A stretch of DNA of 64,000 nucleotides from Nageia nagi (GCA_050084985.1 JBITNC010000001.1:127844001-127908000), one strand, 5' to 3'. Shown: positions 12,291-24,315, counted from the stretch's first letter. A program made the numbers and translations. The notes: generated from the letters alone by a model not told the origin.

Positions 12291-13760
12291 ACCAACCTGA
12301 TAGACTCCCTAAGCTTATAGAATTGAGCTTCAAGAAGAGGTTTGGTGAACAAATCAAAAGAGTTTAGGGTAGATGGAAAATAGTGCAAGTGTATGATGCC
12401 ATCCAGAATCTTCTTCTTGATGAATTAGGCTTGGATTTCAAAATATTTAATTTTTTATAGGATTCTTAGCCAAAAAAATAACCGATTGATGATCTGAAGA
12501 AATATGAGATAGTCAAGCTTGCTCATAACCAATTTCTTTTAGAATATTCCTAAGCTAAATAGCTTTCTGGGCTACAACAAACATGGCTCGATATTCAGCT
12601 TCTATGGTGGAAAGAGAAATAGTAGAATACTTCTTGAAAGCTCAATAGATAGTATCTAAATCAATGTTAAATACATATGTAGAGCTTGATTTCCTATTAT
12701 TTTTATCTCCCTTGTAATTATAATTTGAGAACCCTAAGAGAATAGACAAGGGTAACTTGGACTACTTGAGAGTAAGATCCTTCATCCCCACAACATACCT
12801 CAAGATTTGCTTAACAACATTGAGGTGTTCAAAATATGACTTTCGCATGAACCTTGCCATCAGATTCAATGCAAAGATAATATCTAGCCTCAAAATAGTT
12901 GAATAAAAAAGACTACTAATTAATTGCCTGTAAGTTGTAGCATTTGCCAACTGAGAGTTGGAGCTAAGAGATAAAGAGATTCTAAGAGAGACTAGGATCA
13001 CAACAAATTTGTACTCTATTCCAAACTTTTGCAATATATTTGATATATAATTGGATTGATTAAGATAAGTATAATCCTTATATTGGTACACTTTTATTCC
13101 AAGGTAGGAGTGCAAGAGACTAAGATTAATCATTTCAAATGTTACCTTAAGTTTAGATATACACTCTTAGATGATTTCATCATTATTTTCAATGATTAAA
13201 AGATCATCCACATAAAGGAGAATTAATACCATGTCTTTTCATTGATTGAGCACATATAGATCACCTTTGGATAAGCACTTGAAGAATCCAATGTTTACAA
13301 AGTAACATGAAATCTTCTTATACCAAGCTATAGGTTCTTGCTTAAGTCCATACAATGACTTCTTTAGCTTGCACACTAATGACTTTTTTCCTTTCACAAC
13401 AAACCTTTTTGGTTGATTCATGTAGATTTCCATATTTAAGTCACCATTGAAAAAAACACTCTTGATGTCGAGTTGAAAAAATTTTCATCCTGACCTGCTG
13501 AAAGAGTAAGGATTATCCTAATAATGGGCATTTTTACTATGATAGCAAAGGTTTCCTCATAATCAACTCTATATTTTTGAGCAAAACCTTTAGCAAGTAA
13601 TCTTGCCTTGTATTTCTCAATATCCCTAATTGAATTGTACTTGACCTTGTAGGTCCACTTATTGCAAATCACATTTCTCTCATTGGTATAAGGAGCCAAG
13701 TCCCAAGTTTCATTTTTCACAAGAGCCTCATACTCCACTTTTATGGCTTCCATCCAGCAC
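12290..13760 (-). pseudogene. E3 copia RT and RNase H (broken)
   Basis: From right to left: RT start (13753-13436) with [33 protein letters not shown]; palm (13433-13239) with MEIYMNQPKRFVV and YGLKQEPIAWYKKISCYF; the YVDD region near 13230-13200, broken by a frame change; then LLHSYLGIKVYQYKD and the end of RT (13133-12762). RNase H follows to about 12290 with degraded EAEY and DH motifs. E4 is the closest relative in the window and reads in longer open pieces. Confidence 0.85.
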
Positions 13761-14930
13761 TTGTTGTTTGAAGCTTCCTTGAATGATAAGGGCTCATTCT
13801 TGCTATCATTTTTGGAAATAAGGATTTTTTCAAGGTCATATTTCTTATTATCCTCTGAGTTGGAGAATTTTTGCTCCTAACATGACTTATCTACATCAGT
13901 ATCTAACCAGTTAGGTGCAACTAAAGAGTCTTCTAGGTCATCAAAATCCTTATTAGAAGTACATTCTTTAAGAAGTTCATTGAAATTTACATCTCTTGAT
14001 ACAAACACTGCTCTATAGGATGGAGAGTAGAGCTTCTAACCTTTATGCTAACTATCATAGCCTATAAAGATGCATTTTTTAGCTCTTTTGTCCAACTTAT
14101 TTTATTTTTTTAGTAATAATGTAGGATAAGGCTTCACAACCAAACACCCTAAAGTGAGATATGTTGGGTTTCTTTCATGTCCATGCCTCAAAAGGAGTTT
14201 TACACTTAACAATTTTTGTGGGATACCTATTCAAGGAGTAAATTGTAGTGCAAACATATTCACCCCATAAGAAATAAGGAAGATTTCCTAACATGCATCT
14301 AGCCATATCCATAATCTTCCTATTTTTTCTTTCAACAACACCATTTTTCTAAAGGATGTAAGGAATTGTAAACTTCCTCTTGATCTCATACTTGGCACAA
14401 TAGTCATTAAACTCATTGCTATTATACTCACCCCCAATTATTTGATCTCAACATCTTGATTTAAGGTCAATATAATTTTCAACTAAGGCCTTGAAATATT
14501 TGAACCTATCAAAAGTTTGATCCTTGTGGTTAAAAAAATAACCAAATATAATCCTATTGAAGTCATCGATGAAGGTTAAGACATAATATGCTCCCCTAAG
14601 TGATTTAGTCTAAAATGGACCCATCAAATCTGAATGCATAAGTTGAAGATTTTGGATTGCCCTTGTTGCCTTAACTTTTTTAAATCTTTATCTATTCATA
14701 TTACCTAGGATGTACTTCTCACAGACACCAATTGTGTATGAAATTGAAGGCAAACCTTCTACAAGTTATTGATCTTTCATGATTTGAATACTTTTATGGT
14801 TAAGGTACCCTAAATGTTGATGCTAAATATTTCCCCTAAAGCAAACATTTGTAGCAAGACACATTTGTAATAGCACTTGATCCATAATTTAAAGATCATA
14901 TTTTACTGATCCTTTCACCAAAGTGGTAAG
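13760..14930 (-). pseudogene. E3 copia integrase (heavily broken)
   Basis: No long frame is open, but matching segments to E4 are clear in mixed frames. The first Asp is kept in MHSDLMGPF, followed directly by a stop. The C-terminal part has variants of KTPFEAW, FGCEAF and KCIFIGYDS. A pre-integrase zinc-binding segment lies near 14900-14700. It would insert cDNA if intact. Confidence 0.75.
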
Positions 14931-14945
14931 TCCCTTTTTAATGCA

Positions 14946-15330
14946 CTAAAAGTGTGAGTTAAACTCAAATGAATACCTTTTTCTTACAACCTGAATTACG
15001 AAAAGAATGTTCATTTTAAGCTTGGACACATATAGCATATTTTTAATAACCTTTCCATGAATCAACACACTACCAATCCCTTGAACTTTAAGGATTAAAT
15101 TATCACCTATCACAACTACATCCTTTCTATGCTTATAAAAATTTACAAACTTATCCTTTTCAAAACACAAGTGATTAATATACCTAGAATCAACAATATA
15201 ATTAGTCGAAAAAGTGTGAGTCATAGAGTAAAGAGGAAAAATAAAACTGACTTTAATATTCTTCTTCCCTTTGAAGTTCTTCACATTTCTATTTCCCTTA
15301 TTCTTTTCTTCTCTTTTCTTTTTGTAGCAA
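14946..15330 (-). pseudogene. E3 copia aspartic protease
   Basis: An open piece reads STNYIVDSRYINHLCFEKDKF, where the active-site DSG of relatives has become DSR, so the protease is probably inactive. The end VLIHGKVIKNMLYVSKLKMN matches the conserved copia protease tail. Confidence 0.8.
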
Positions 15331-16153
15331 TCAAATTCTTTATGACCATAGCCACCACAAAAGTTACAATTACCATTGAATTTTGACTTGGGATTTGGTT
15401 TGTTTACCTTGCCCTTTCTATCTCTTGTTTGTAGTTATTGTTGCCCTTCTTTTCAAACTTCTTAGAGGTAGCAGGAAAAGATTTCTTTTTATACTTTAAC
15501 TTATTCTTGAAAGGTTTTTTGGTTGCTCCTAGAGCAACATTATTATCTTTTGAAGAAGACATCAACACCTTTTTATTAAGAGTTTCTTTATGCTTCAAAA
15601 TGAGCCTTGAAAGATTCTCAAGAGAGAAGACTTCCTCTTCTTCTTCATCAATTCTAGTCTCAATAACTACCACAAAGTTACTAAACTTTAAATAAAGTCT
15701 TTGAAGAATGATGAATACCATGAACTCATCATTGATCTAATTACAACCACAACCAATAAGTTGGGTCCTAAGGTCAATGATCTTGTTCAAGTCTATGGCA
15801 ACATTTTCATCTTCCCTTTGATGAAATTGAAGCAACTTTTGGATAATGGTGAAACTTCTTGAAAATTTGGACCCTAAGTAGATTTTTTTGAGCCTATCCT
15901 AAGCTTTTTTTGTAAAGTTTGATGAAAAAATCATAATCACCACTTCTTTTTACACTACACAAAAAATTATAAAGGTTATCAACTCATTTTTTATGTTGTA
16001 AACCTCAAGTGCCTTCTCATGTGTAGGAGAAACTAGATTTTCATTAACTGTCTGCCATGGTTTCTTTGCCTATAATTCAACTTTCATCTGAGGTTCCCAA
16101 ATACCATAGTTAAAACTATCGAGAATGTGCTTGAGTAAGAAGGTATCTCCCAT
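15330..16153 (-). pseudogene. E3 gag
   Basis: Starts at the ATG at 16153-16151 (MGDTFLLKHILDSFNYGIWE). It continues through a UBN2-like gag with stops and ends with a complete CCHC knuckle near 15380-15330 (CNFCGGYGHKEFDC, C-x2-C-x4-H-x4-C). E4 has lost the N-terminal quarter that this copy retains. Confidence 0.8.
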
Positions 16154-17737
16154 TTACTACATAAGAAGGTGAAAGTGTTAACTAATGTAAGCATGTTAAA
16201 TCTATGTTGAGTTTAATCATACATGTTTATATTTGTTTAAATTAATCAACCATACATAATTAAATTTACTACACAAGAAGGTGAAAGTGTTAAATGTACA
16301 TAATAATTTTTTACCAAGGATAATCAAAAAGATATATTTAACTTGTTTAACAAAATTCACATATGCAAAAGTTTACAATAGAATCACATAATATATTCTA
16401 TACATACAACATTTTATCATAACCAAGTATAATAGTTGTAGAGAGGGATAAAGTTGAGGTTTATTTTTTTATCTAAAAATTAGGCCTTCACCTGGATTCT
16501 CGCAAGGTGGAGCCCAAGTCCTACCAATCCTCAACCAGTTTAGCTTGGTCATTAATATACTCTCGCAAGAAGGAGTACTAACTATTTTTCAAGGTTATGA
16601 TATATGTTGGATCAATTAAATTATTATCTTAATTAGGTTTTAAGTTATCCTGAATAGACGTGCGAACATGTGGTATCACTACACACATGCATGTCCACCT
16701 ATATGGAGTTATGTATAAACTAACAAAGAACTTAAGGGCAATTAAGAAGTATGAACTTTTTACCATTAATATTTTTGGACTAAAGGCTCTAGTTTGCCTT
16801 ATCCTCATCTCATGGATCCCTAAACAAATCATATTATAGAATATACATGCCAATATATTCATTTGAGGGGTGTACTTTTAATATTTACGATTTTTCAAAG
16901 ATAAAGCAAAGTGCATAAAACAAATGATACATCATCCAACAATGATTAAAACCTAAGAGTCAAATGGGTTTTATTATTTACCCCAAAAAGGACCTCTTTA
17001 CATGAGTTTCATAATTTTACACAATTCCACCCATAATTTTGCATAAGTTCACCATTTTAATTAAAAAATAAGTATAACCCCTCCCTTTTTAGTTAAAATA
17101 AATTGAACTAAAAAAAATCCTAAAAATCTTGTTATTACAAAAAAAATACTTTAGCAAAAAAAATTCCCTTATGTTAACATAAAGAAATGTCTCAATTTGC
17201 CAAAAAAATGTTCATCTTTCTTTAGCAATTTTACCTTTAAAATAATGCCACATTTTATCATAGCAAAGATTAATCATCTTTTGCAATTTTACCATAGAGA
17301 GAAAAAAAATTAATGCTAGATAAAAAAAAATGCCTTTATCCTGCATAATAATTTCCCTTTTGTATTCCTTAATTTCTCCTCCTTCTTGAATGAGATAATA
17401 AAAATCCCAAAGAAATATTGCCTCCCTAGTTTAAGAGTAATTCCTGATTTAAAATATTATCCTCCATTTTTACTTAAAATCAATTCCTATCTAAGTAAAA
17501 ATTATTCCCTCCTTTTTAAATATTTGTCACATAAAAAAAATACATTCCCCTTTTGAAAGATATTAAAAAATTATCCTCCAACCAAAAAGGTAAGTACCAT
17601 GATGACAAAATATTAAATATAGAACATGATTACCCCCTTGCAAAAAATATTAAAGCTACATTTACCTCCACTCCACTCCAAACCATTAATGTTAGCAGTG
17701 GGTAAATGATGATAAAAAGAAAAAATATATTGCAAGA
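16154..17737. other. E3 leader, left part: AT-rich, no gene seen
   Basis: Between the gag start and the SINE. It contains a direct repeat of about 30 bp (TTTACTACAYAAGAAGGTG core at 16153 and 16265). There are no convincing coding frames; 16629-16862 is a chance ORF. Confidence 0.5.
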
Positions 17738-17752
17738 AATGTTTTATCATTT

Positions 17753-18040
17753 TATTTTATTTTTATTTACGAGAGATGTCAATCGGAGCCACTAATCCTC
17801 TCAGAGTCATAATCCTACCCACTAATCACATGACTCTGGGTAAATTAAGAGTTCTTTGCCCAAGTAGGACTTTTTACATGAGGGTTTTTATCTGGGTCCC
17901 ACAAACTAATCATAATACAGCCAAAATGCATTCAAATTGTAGCCACATAGTACCACCAAGGATCCATTAAGGGGATTCAAACTTGTGGCCTCCTCCCACC
18001 AATTTGAATCACTTTTCCACCATAATGTCCCCTTGAAGAC
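17753..18040 (-). mobile_element. SINE-2: tRNA-derived SINE with 15-bp target duplication
   Basis: Flanked by identical 15-mers AATGTTTTATCATTT at 17738-17752 and 18041-18055. On the minus strand it starts CTTCAAGGGGACATTATGG. It has a box-A-like TGGTGGAAAAGTGATTC and, about 35 nt on, a box-B-like GTTTGAATCCC (internal RNA polymerase III promoter). It ends in an A/T-rich tail (AAATAAAAATAAAATA). Length 288 bp fits plant SINEs. It is nested in the E3 leader. Confidence 0.78.
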
Positions 18041-18055
18041 AATGTTTTATCATTT

Positions 18056-19254
18056 AATGAAGAAAAAATAGAGGTGAGGTAAAAAATAGAGGGCAAAGTA
18101 AAAAGAATGGGGTCGCAGGGTCCTTTCAAGGGTCGAGAGCTGACCTAGGTGGGGCTGTGCGAGCTGTTCGCACATAGAGGTAGCCTCTACGCTCAACCTG
18201 ATTCAAACATGCACAACCTCAAATAGCCTTCAAACAACCTATGACAAAGCCAAATAAAAAACTTTGAATCTAATCACAAGATGATGAAAAAGGTGAGTTG
18301 GCAGCTCGATGGAGTTGCGCGTTGGCACGAGGTGGGATGTGGTACTATGAGGAGGTAAAGCTAAATACACATTTAAGTTGGGAGGGCTGAATGACATGGA
18401 CATGTCATCATGGTGTCAAGAGGTGGATCTATAGGTTCCAACCCAATCAACAGCACTAGAGTGCTCACGATCCTGAGGCGAGAGGTGGAGGGGTTGATCA
18501 GCTATGGGTTGAAGCGAAGGCACAACAAGGAGGGAGGGGTCCACACAGTTTGAAGTGATGGTGACATAGAGTAGGGCATAAAGCTGGTGGAAATTGGAAA
18601 GTAATGTATTTGGGGCCCGAGCCAGGAAGTGACCATCATCAACTGGTAAGGGTTGACCACTGGGGGCTCCAAAAAAAAATTAATATATTATTTTAACTAT
18701 TATTAAAACATTCTTCCTAGGTTAAAAAAAGGTCACCATGTAAATGTTTTAAAAAAACTCTCTTTGAAGGCTAACAATTTTTTATTAAACAAAAAATTGT
18801 ATTTATTTACATTTATGCAATTTTTTTGGTATATAAGTTGTCTTCCCATTATAATTTTTATATATATTGAAAAGATTTCAAACAAATTAAAACCCTTTTC
18901 AATTGTATTGAAATCTTTTCATATATCTTTTGGTAATAAAAAATTGTAATTTTTGTACTCAAACCTTTTGATATACAAAAAAATCTCCAAACCAAAGATA
19001 TTCAAAAATTTTAAGAAAAATTATAGCAATATAATAAGCAAATAAAAATTTAAATTACAAATAATAATAAGAAACATTAGTATAAATAAAAATTGCATAA
19101 GAATATATTTCAATTTTAAGCAAATTTTGTCAACAAAAAAGGACTAAAACATAACACAAAATATGTTAGTATCATAATGAAATAACCAAAACAAAATATA
19201 AGAGATTATACCTCTTATATTGTTTTACCTCACAGAAAAAGATGAACCTCTAAA
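18056..19254. other. E3 leader, right part: no gene seen
   Basis: A G/C-richer block at 18080-18660 is followed by AT-rich sequence to the primer site. No recognisable domain on either strand; the ORF at 18764-18949 is AT-rich noise. Confidence 0.5.
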
Positions 19255-19266
19255 GCTCTGATACCA
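19255..19266 (-). other. E3 primer binding site (tRNA-iMet)
   Basis: The minus strand reads TGGTATCAGAGC, the exact complement of the initiator tRNA-Met 3' end, two bases inside the LTR. Confidence 0.92.
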
Positions 19267-19268
19267 AA

Positions 19269-19770
19269 TGAAAGATTTAAACATTGAAATACATAATCTT
19301 AATCTACCAAGATCACTTGAAAGTTCACTCAAACATCAATACTCAAAACATAAACAATCTCACAAATTGACATGAGATATAAGTGGTTCCTCCAACTATG
19401 GGAGGACATCCACTAACTAAGATCTTTCTCATTAACAAAGACAACTCTCTTACAAGACCTCTTTCTTCCTCTCCTAACACTAATCCTAGAGCATAATTTT
19501 ACTTAAGCTTTTTGGTATGTGATTTCAAGGAGAGTGAATTCTATTTATAGATCAAAATCCTCCCTTAGATCACCCTTTTAACCATTGTACAAAGACATGA
19601 CATGCTTCACCCTTTTACCCAAGGGACATGCTCATGAGAAGGAGTGTAGAACAAACTATATTATCATATTCACTTAAATACTTAAGGTATCTAGGGATAC
19701 CTATAAGTATTGGTGAATTTACAAGAAGAACCTTACAAAACTTTATAATAATACATTATATATTCCAACA
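19269..19770 (-). repeat. E3 5' LTR (502 bp)
   Basis: TGAAAGATTT...CATTCCAACA-type ends (here TATTCCAACA) and the same length as the left LTR. Carries a minus-strand TATA box (19542-19549) and the conserved hairpin (19669-19717). Followed by the TTATG duplication and the rest of the E2 LTR. Confidence 0.92.
19542..19549 (-). promoter_or_regulatory. TATA box in E3 5' LTR
   Basis: The minus strand reads TATAAATA. The same site is TATAAATA in the solo LTR at 21797-21804 and in both E4 LTRs, so it is a family-wide promoter element. Confidence 0.65.
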
Positions 19771-19775
19771 TTATG

Positions 19776-20939
19776 TGGATAGAGAAGGGCTTATGCAATC
19801 ATAGAAGACATTATGCATATTTCAAAGGCCTTATGCATAGACACAAAGTGTTATGTGAAAACTTAAGTGCTTATGCAGAGAAGGAAGGGCCTATGCAGTC
19901 AAATAAGACATTATATAGATTTCAAAGGTCGTATGTGGAGATGCAAAGTATTATGCGAAGTCTAAAGTCTTATGTGGAGGATTAGTATCTCATGTGGAGA
20001 AGTATTTTTTCCATCCATCAATTTATGAGAATGATTGTAGAATAGTTGTAAGGTTTTGATTCTTCATTGTACACTTGTATCAAGTGAAGTAGTAGCTCGA
20101 ACATGATTAAATCTTCTTGAATTCTCAATTTTTGTAACTGAAATTGGACAAGCTTGTAATTGAATGAAAAGAAATGTGAGGATAATTACAATGGTGATCA
20201 ACAATAGAGAATAGAGTATACACAAAAAATCATAGGTAGTATGAAGTGTTGAATATAATTAAAGATAAAAAATTATGAGTAGAAAGCTGTAACATTTTTT
20301 ATGAATATAATGTTTGTGATATTATGAACATGTGGTTTAACAATGTAAAGATATGCTAGTATCCTATAGCTGTAATAGAATCGACAAATATATGAATTGC
20401 AAGGCATTGGGGTGAATATGTATGAGCATATTATCATTGATAATCAAACTACAACAGATTAGCAATGAGGGTAGAATAGTGGTTATGAAGATTGATTGCA
20501 TATTTCTTGTAGAGATAGTTAAATGATGAATGTTGATGAGATAAAGATCAGAGAAGGATCTATGAATAGAGTATAAATTTTTATGTCAAACCTTTAATCA
20601 AGATTTGAAGTCCAAGTTGGCGCTTGGCAAGAGGGGTTGGTGCTCCTTTCAGTTGTAGTTGATAAATTATAGGGTTTGGTGCTCCTTTCAATTGGTGCTG
20701 GTAAAATAAGTGTAAAGTTGGTGCTTTGCAATGGTTATTTTTGGACAATGATCAACTAGTCTTATATAAGGATCAAATCACATTAGTGAACCTCGTTACA
20801 TCTTGTGTTGTGTGATGTTCTTTTATGGTGCATGCTTTACTTGCTTTTATGTTTGCACTATTTTGTTTTAAGTGGTAAAGTTAAAGTTTTAAGTCTGAAT
20901 TTATCACACTGATTCACCCCCGTTTTAGTGTCACTTGCA
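19776..20939 (+). repeat. E2 3' LTR, second part
   Basis: Resumes the TTATG-motif array directly after the E3 target duplication (to about 20000). It continues to a TATA-like TATATAA (20763-20769), a GGTGCTCCTTTCA direct repeat (20641 and 20684) and a CTGATTCACCCCC motif (20909-20921) that commonly lies near the 3' end of copia LTRs. The end at about 20939 is approximate. Confidence 0.72.
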
Positions 20940-21575
20940 GTTTAGTAACTTTATCTTTTAATCTAATTGAGAGAATCTCCTTAGGTGATGATGAGTGGAC
21001 AAGTTATAAGGTATTCTTATTCCATAATATTTGAGAAGCTTGGGCCATAATTTTCCCTTTTCCCCAATATCTCTTGGATATGGATTGTGTCATCTTTATA
21101 AATACCTTAGTTTCTTATAATAATACTACATTTGAATTACTTTCTTCTATCATTCTCTTAACAACCCTTTGCATGGGATGGTTATTTTATCATCTTACAT
21201 TCCATATATTCATAATAATTAGGATTTTGTATTATACAAGATAGTTATTGATTTAATTAATCATGATTCCCTTAATTGTTCTCCTTGTTGTTGCATATTT
21301 TCCTTGTTTATTTTCCTACCTTAAAGATGAGAGTATACCTATTTCTATCTTTTCTCTACTTGTTTGGTGGTAAGTTTTGGTTTCTCTCTATTTTTATCTA
21401 CATGTCCCATTATCACATTACTTAGTGGTTGTTTTTCCTCTACGTAGACAACCATTTTCCCTTCATTCCTTTCTAGTGGATTATGTGTTACTTTTCTCTT
21501 TATTGAAGGTGGTGTGTTGTATTAGTATCTAAGGGTTCCACTTCATTTATTTTCTTTAAGTATTCCATTATTTGA

Positions 21576-22074
21576 TGTTGGAATGTATAATGCATTATTG
21601 TAAGGTTTTGTAATATCCCTCTTTGTAAATTCACTAATACTTAATGGTATCACTAATACCTTAAGTATTTAAGTGAATATGATAATGTAACTTGTCCTAC
21701 ACTCCATCTCATGAGCATGCCCCTTGGGTAAAAGGGAGTAGCATGTCATACCTTTGTACAATGGTTAAAAGGGTGAACCAAAGGGGGATTTTGGCCTATA
21801 AATAGAAGGCATCCTCTTTGAGATTACTCACCACTTTGTGAAGAAAAGTTATGCTCTAGGATAGTGATTAGGAGATGAAGTTAGGAGGATTGTAAGAGAG
21901 TTATCTTTATGAATGAAGTAAGATATTGTTAGTGTATGTACTCTTAGTTGGAGGAACCACTTTATTACTTGAGTCACTTTGTGAGATTGTCTATGCTTGA
22001 GTTTTGATGTTAGAGTGAGCTTCCATGTGATTTTGGTAGTTTAGAATTGTATTATTTATAGTTCAATCCCTTCA
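21576..22074 (+). repeat. Solo LTR S1 (E3/E4 copia family, 499 bp)
   Basis: Starts TGTTGGAATGTATAATG and ends CCCTTCA, with perfect 5-bp duplication TTTGA at 21571-21575 and 22075-22079. No internal region, so it is the product of LTR-LTR recombination. It keeps TATAAATA (21797-21804) and the family hairpin (21630-21677). Sits inside the LINE remnant. Confidence 0.92.
21797..21804 (+). promoter_or_regulatory. TATA box in solo LTR S1
   Basis: GCCTATAAATAGAAGG is intact here. The homologous site in solo LTR S2 is TACAAATA, hence weakened. Confidence 0.6.
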
Positions 22075-22595
22075 TTTGAGTCGATGGATGTTTTAGTTAT
22101 TATCCACTGTCACATCTTGGTTCCATTTGTTGACCTTCATATACTTCCATTGGATCATTTGATTTAAGAAGTCTATATTTGTTGGATTTTATTATCCCAT
22201 TTAGGTGTTGGTTCATATTTCCTATGTTTATTATATTCCTTCCTCTTGGTTGATGATTGTTCCTTTAGGTTTTCCTTATAACATTTTGAAACCCCTCCTC
22301 ATTACCTTTATATATAGGGGGATTTTCAATATTAGTTTTATTTTTTTACATCTTCTCTCTTATTATTTTGGGATAGCTTCTTTCCATGTACCCATACTCA
22401 TGACATGCTTTGCATCTAAATTGGATTAATTCATAATCAACTTTTTGTCTCCATATATATCATCCCGCTCAAGCTCTTTTTTATTAAGAGAAATTAATTT
22501 AAATCCATATCCACCCATATCTTTGAAAACGTCATTGAACCTCCTTATGTTGATTATCTTGATATTCCTATATATTTGTTTATAAGATTTCTAAT

Positions 22596-23088
22596 TGTTG
22601 GAATGTATAATGCATTATTGTAAAGGTTTGTATTAAATCTTCTATGTAAGTTCACCAATACTTAAGGGTATAATTTGATAACTTAAGTATTTAAGTGAAT
22701 ATGATAATGTAACTTGTCCTACACTCCATGTCATGAGCATGCCCCTTGGGTAAAAGGATGTGCATGTCATGCTTTTATACATTGGATAAAAGGGTGATCC
22801 AAAGAGGGATTTTGGCCTACAAATAGAAGATTCCCTCTTTGTAATTACACACCAATTATGGAGTAAAGTTATGGTATAAGATAGTGGTTATGATAAAAGA
22901 GTAGGAGGATTGTAAGAGTTCATATTTGTTAAGAAAGAAGATCAATTTATTGTATGTACTTGTAGTTGGAGGAACCATTTACATCTTATGTTATCTTTGT
23001 GAGATTGCTTTGTGTGATAGATGTGAATTGAAAGTTTTCATGTGATATTGGTTGTTTAAGAATTATCTTGTTAGTGTTAGTTCCTACA
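22596..23088 (+). repeat. Solo LTR S2 (E3/E4 copia family, 493 bp)
   Basis: TGTTGGAATG start and CCTACA end, with perfect duplication CTAAT at 22591-22595 and 23089-23093. At 493 bp it matches the E4 LTR length and subfamily. Hairpin at 22651-22699. Confidence 0.92.
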
Positions 23089-23344
23089 CTAATCCCCCTA
23101 CAAATGACTCTAAATCGAAATAAAATTCTAGTTTGCATGGTTGCATGAATAACCCTAACAACGTTATGTTATATGAACTCCCTCAAAAGCCTTGTTTCTA
23201 TATAAGATCGAAATAAATTATACCGTAAAGAATCCATTAAGAGGATCTAAATCTCAACTTCTATTATGGGTCCCAATGTTTGTTTGCCCAATTATACAGA
23301 AAGCGATGGGAGGTTCATAACCCAACAAATTTACATATCAAGGA

Positions 23345-23840
23345 TGAAGGATTTAAGTGTAAAGACTAAATACCTAATTTTCCAAGATCACATGAAAGCT
23401 ATTTCAAATTGCTTAAGCATTAAAAACATAAAATCAAAGTAGCATACACATAATATGATACCAATATAAATTGGTTCCTCCAACCATGGGAGTACATCCA
23501 CTAATCAAAGATCTTATTCTCGAAGAGCAATCTCTTACAACCCACTTTCTCACTTCTCCTACAACATAGATAAGAGTATAACTTTGCTATAACTTGAGTA
23601 AATAACTAAGAGAGAGGCCCTATATTTATAGTGTAAAATTATCCTTTGGACCATCCTTTTAACCAAAGTACAATGTCGTAATATGCATAACCTTTTACCC
23701 AAGGGGCATACTCATGAGATGGAGTGTAGGACAAGTTACATTATTATATTCACTAAATACTTAAGGTATCTAGGGATACCTTTAAGTATGAAGTGAATTA
23801 CATTAAGAGACCTAACAATAACATATTATACATTTCAAAA
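23345..23840 (-). repeat. Left LTR of the deleted element
   Basis: TGAAGGATTTAAG start. It is homologous end to end with the right copy. Hairpin at 23749-23797. Confidence 0.85.
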
Positions 23841-24315
23841 CTCCTCCTTAGTGCAATATTATGGCATAGAAAAGAGGAGAGAAGAAAGAGAGATTAAGAG
23901 ATAGTTCTCCTCCACAAAGATATAATCGAAGATGAGAACATTTACATATTTGAGAAATAAGTAATATCTTAGATTGAGGCTCACTACTTTACCATTTGAT
24001 AAAATGATTTACATTATAATCATTAATTGTAATTGGTTTTGCTATACAAAGTAGTCATTCAATAACAAATTGACATGATGAGCCTCCATAAGCCTGCCCA
24101 GTAGAAGTAGATAATCCACACTCTCAAGAAAAACATATACAAGCTATAAGCAACTCATAAACAAGATTAGTTAAATGCATCATATCAACATAAGATAAAT
24201 AAATCAAGTAATGCCTTCCATAAATTGATCAATGGTACACTATAATCATCATGAATATGCCAAGTCAATGCTCATAACCAAATGTTGTATAAAAACATGT
24301 GTCGATGATACTAAT

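Larger units (their letters stand above)
10969..19770 (-). mobile_element. E3: Ty1/copia retrotransposon with both LTRs, inserted in E2 LTR
   Basis: Bounded by two LTRs of 502 bp each (10969-11470 and 19269-19770) and a perfect 5-bp target duplication TTATG (10964-10968 and 19771-19775). On the minus strand it has primer site, leader, gag, protease, integrase, RT, RNase H and polypurine tract. The LTRs differ at roughly 10% of sites by eye, so it is an old insertion. The coding region is full of stops. The 3.1-kb leader between the gag start (16153) and the primer site is unusually long, partly because of a SINE (17753-18040). Same family as E4, the two solo LTRs and the 23345-24812 element. 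Confidence 0.93.
5097..20939 (+). mobile_element. E2: Ty1/copia retrotransposon, split by E1 and E3
   Basis: The plus-strand order is gag, protease, integrase, RT, RNase H, polypurine tract, LTR, which is Ty1/copia order (integrase before RT). The 5' LTR and gag start are missing because E1 interrupts gag at 5097; they should lie left of the window. The 3' LTR starts near 10243, is broken at 10968 by E3, resumes at 19776 and ends near 20939, giving an LTR of about 1.9 kb. Many stops and lost catalytic residues show it is the oldest element in this nest. Confidence 0.88.
20940..23344 (-). pseudogene. LINE (L1-type) ORF1 remnant carrying two solo LTRs
   Basis: On the minus strand, from right to left, the sequence shows a DUF4283-like N-terminal part (MQPCKLEFYFDLESF near 23150-23100). 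After the solo LTR at 23088-22596 come KIWVDMDLNFS and LIQFRCKACHEYGYMERSYP (about 22530-22370). The latter is the plant L1 ORF1 zinc knuckle with its His and last Cys both turned to Tyr. A Lys/Asn-rich tail follows. ORF1 binds element RNA. It has many stops, and no ORF2 is found next to it. Confidence 0.7.

Noticed and set aside
19773-19985. 70-codon ORF with repeated Tyr-Ala/Tyr-Val phrases
   Set aside because: Translation of the TTATG motif array in the E2 LTR.
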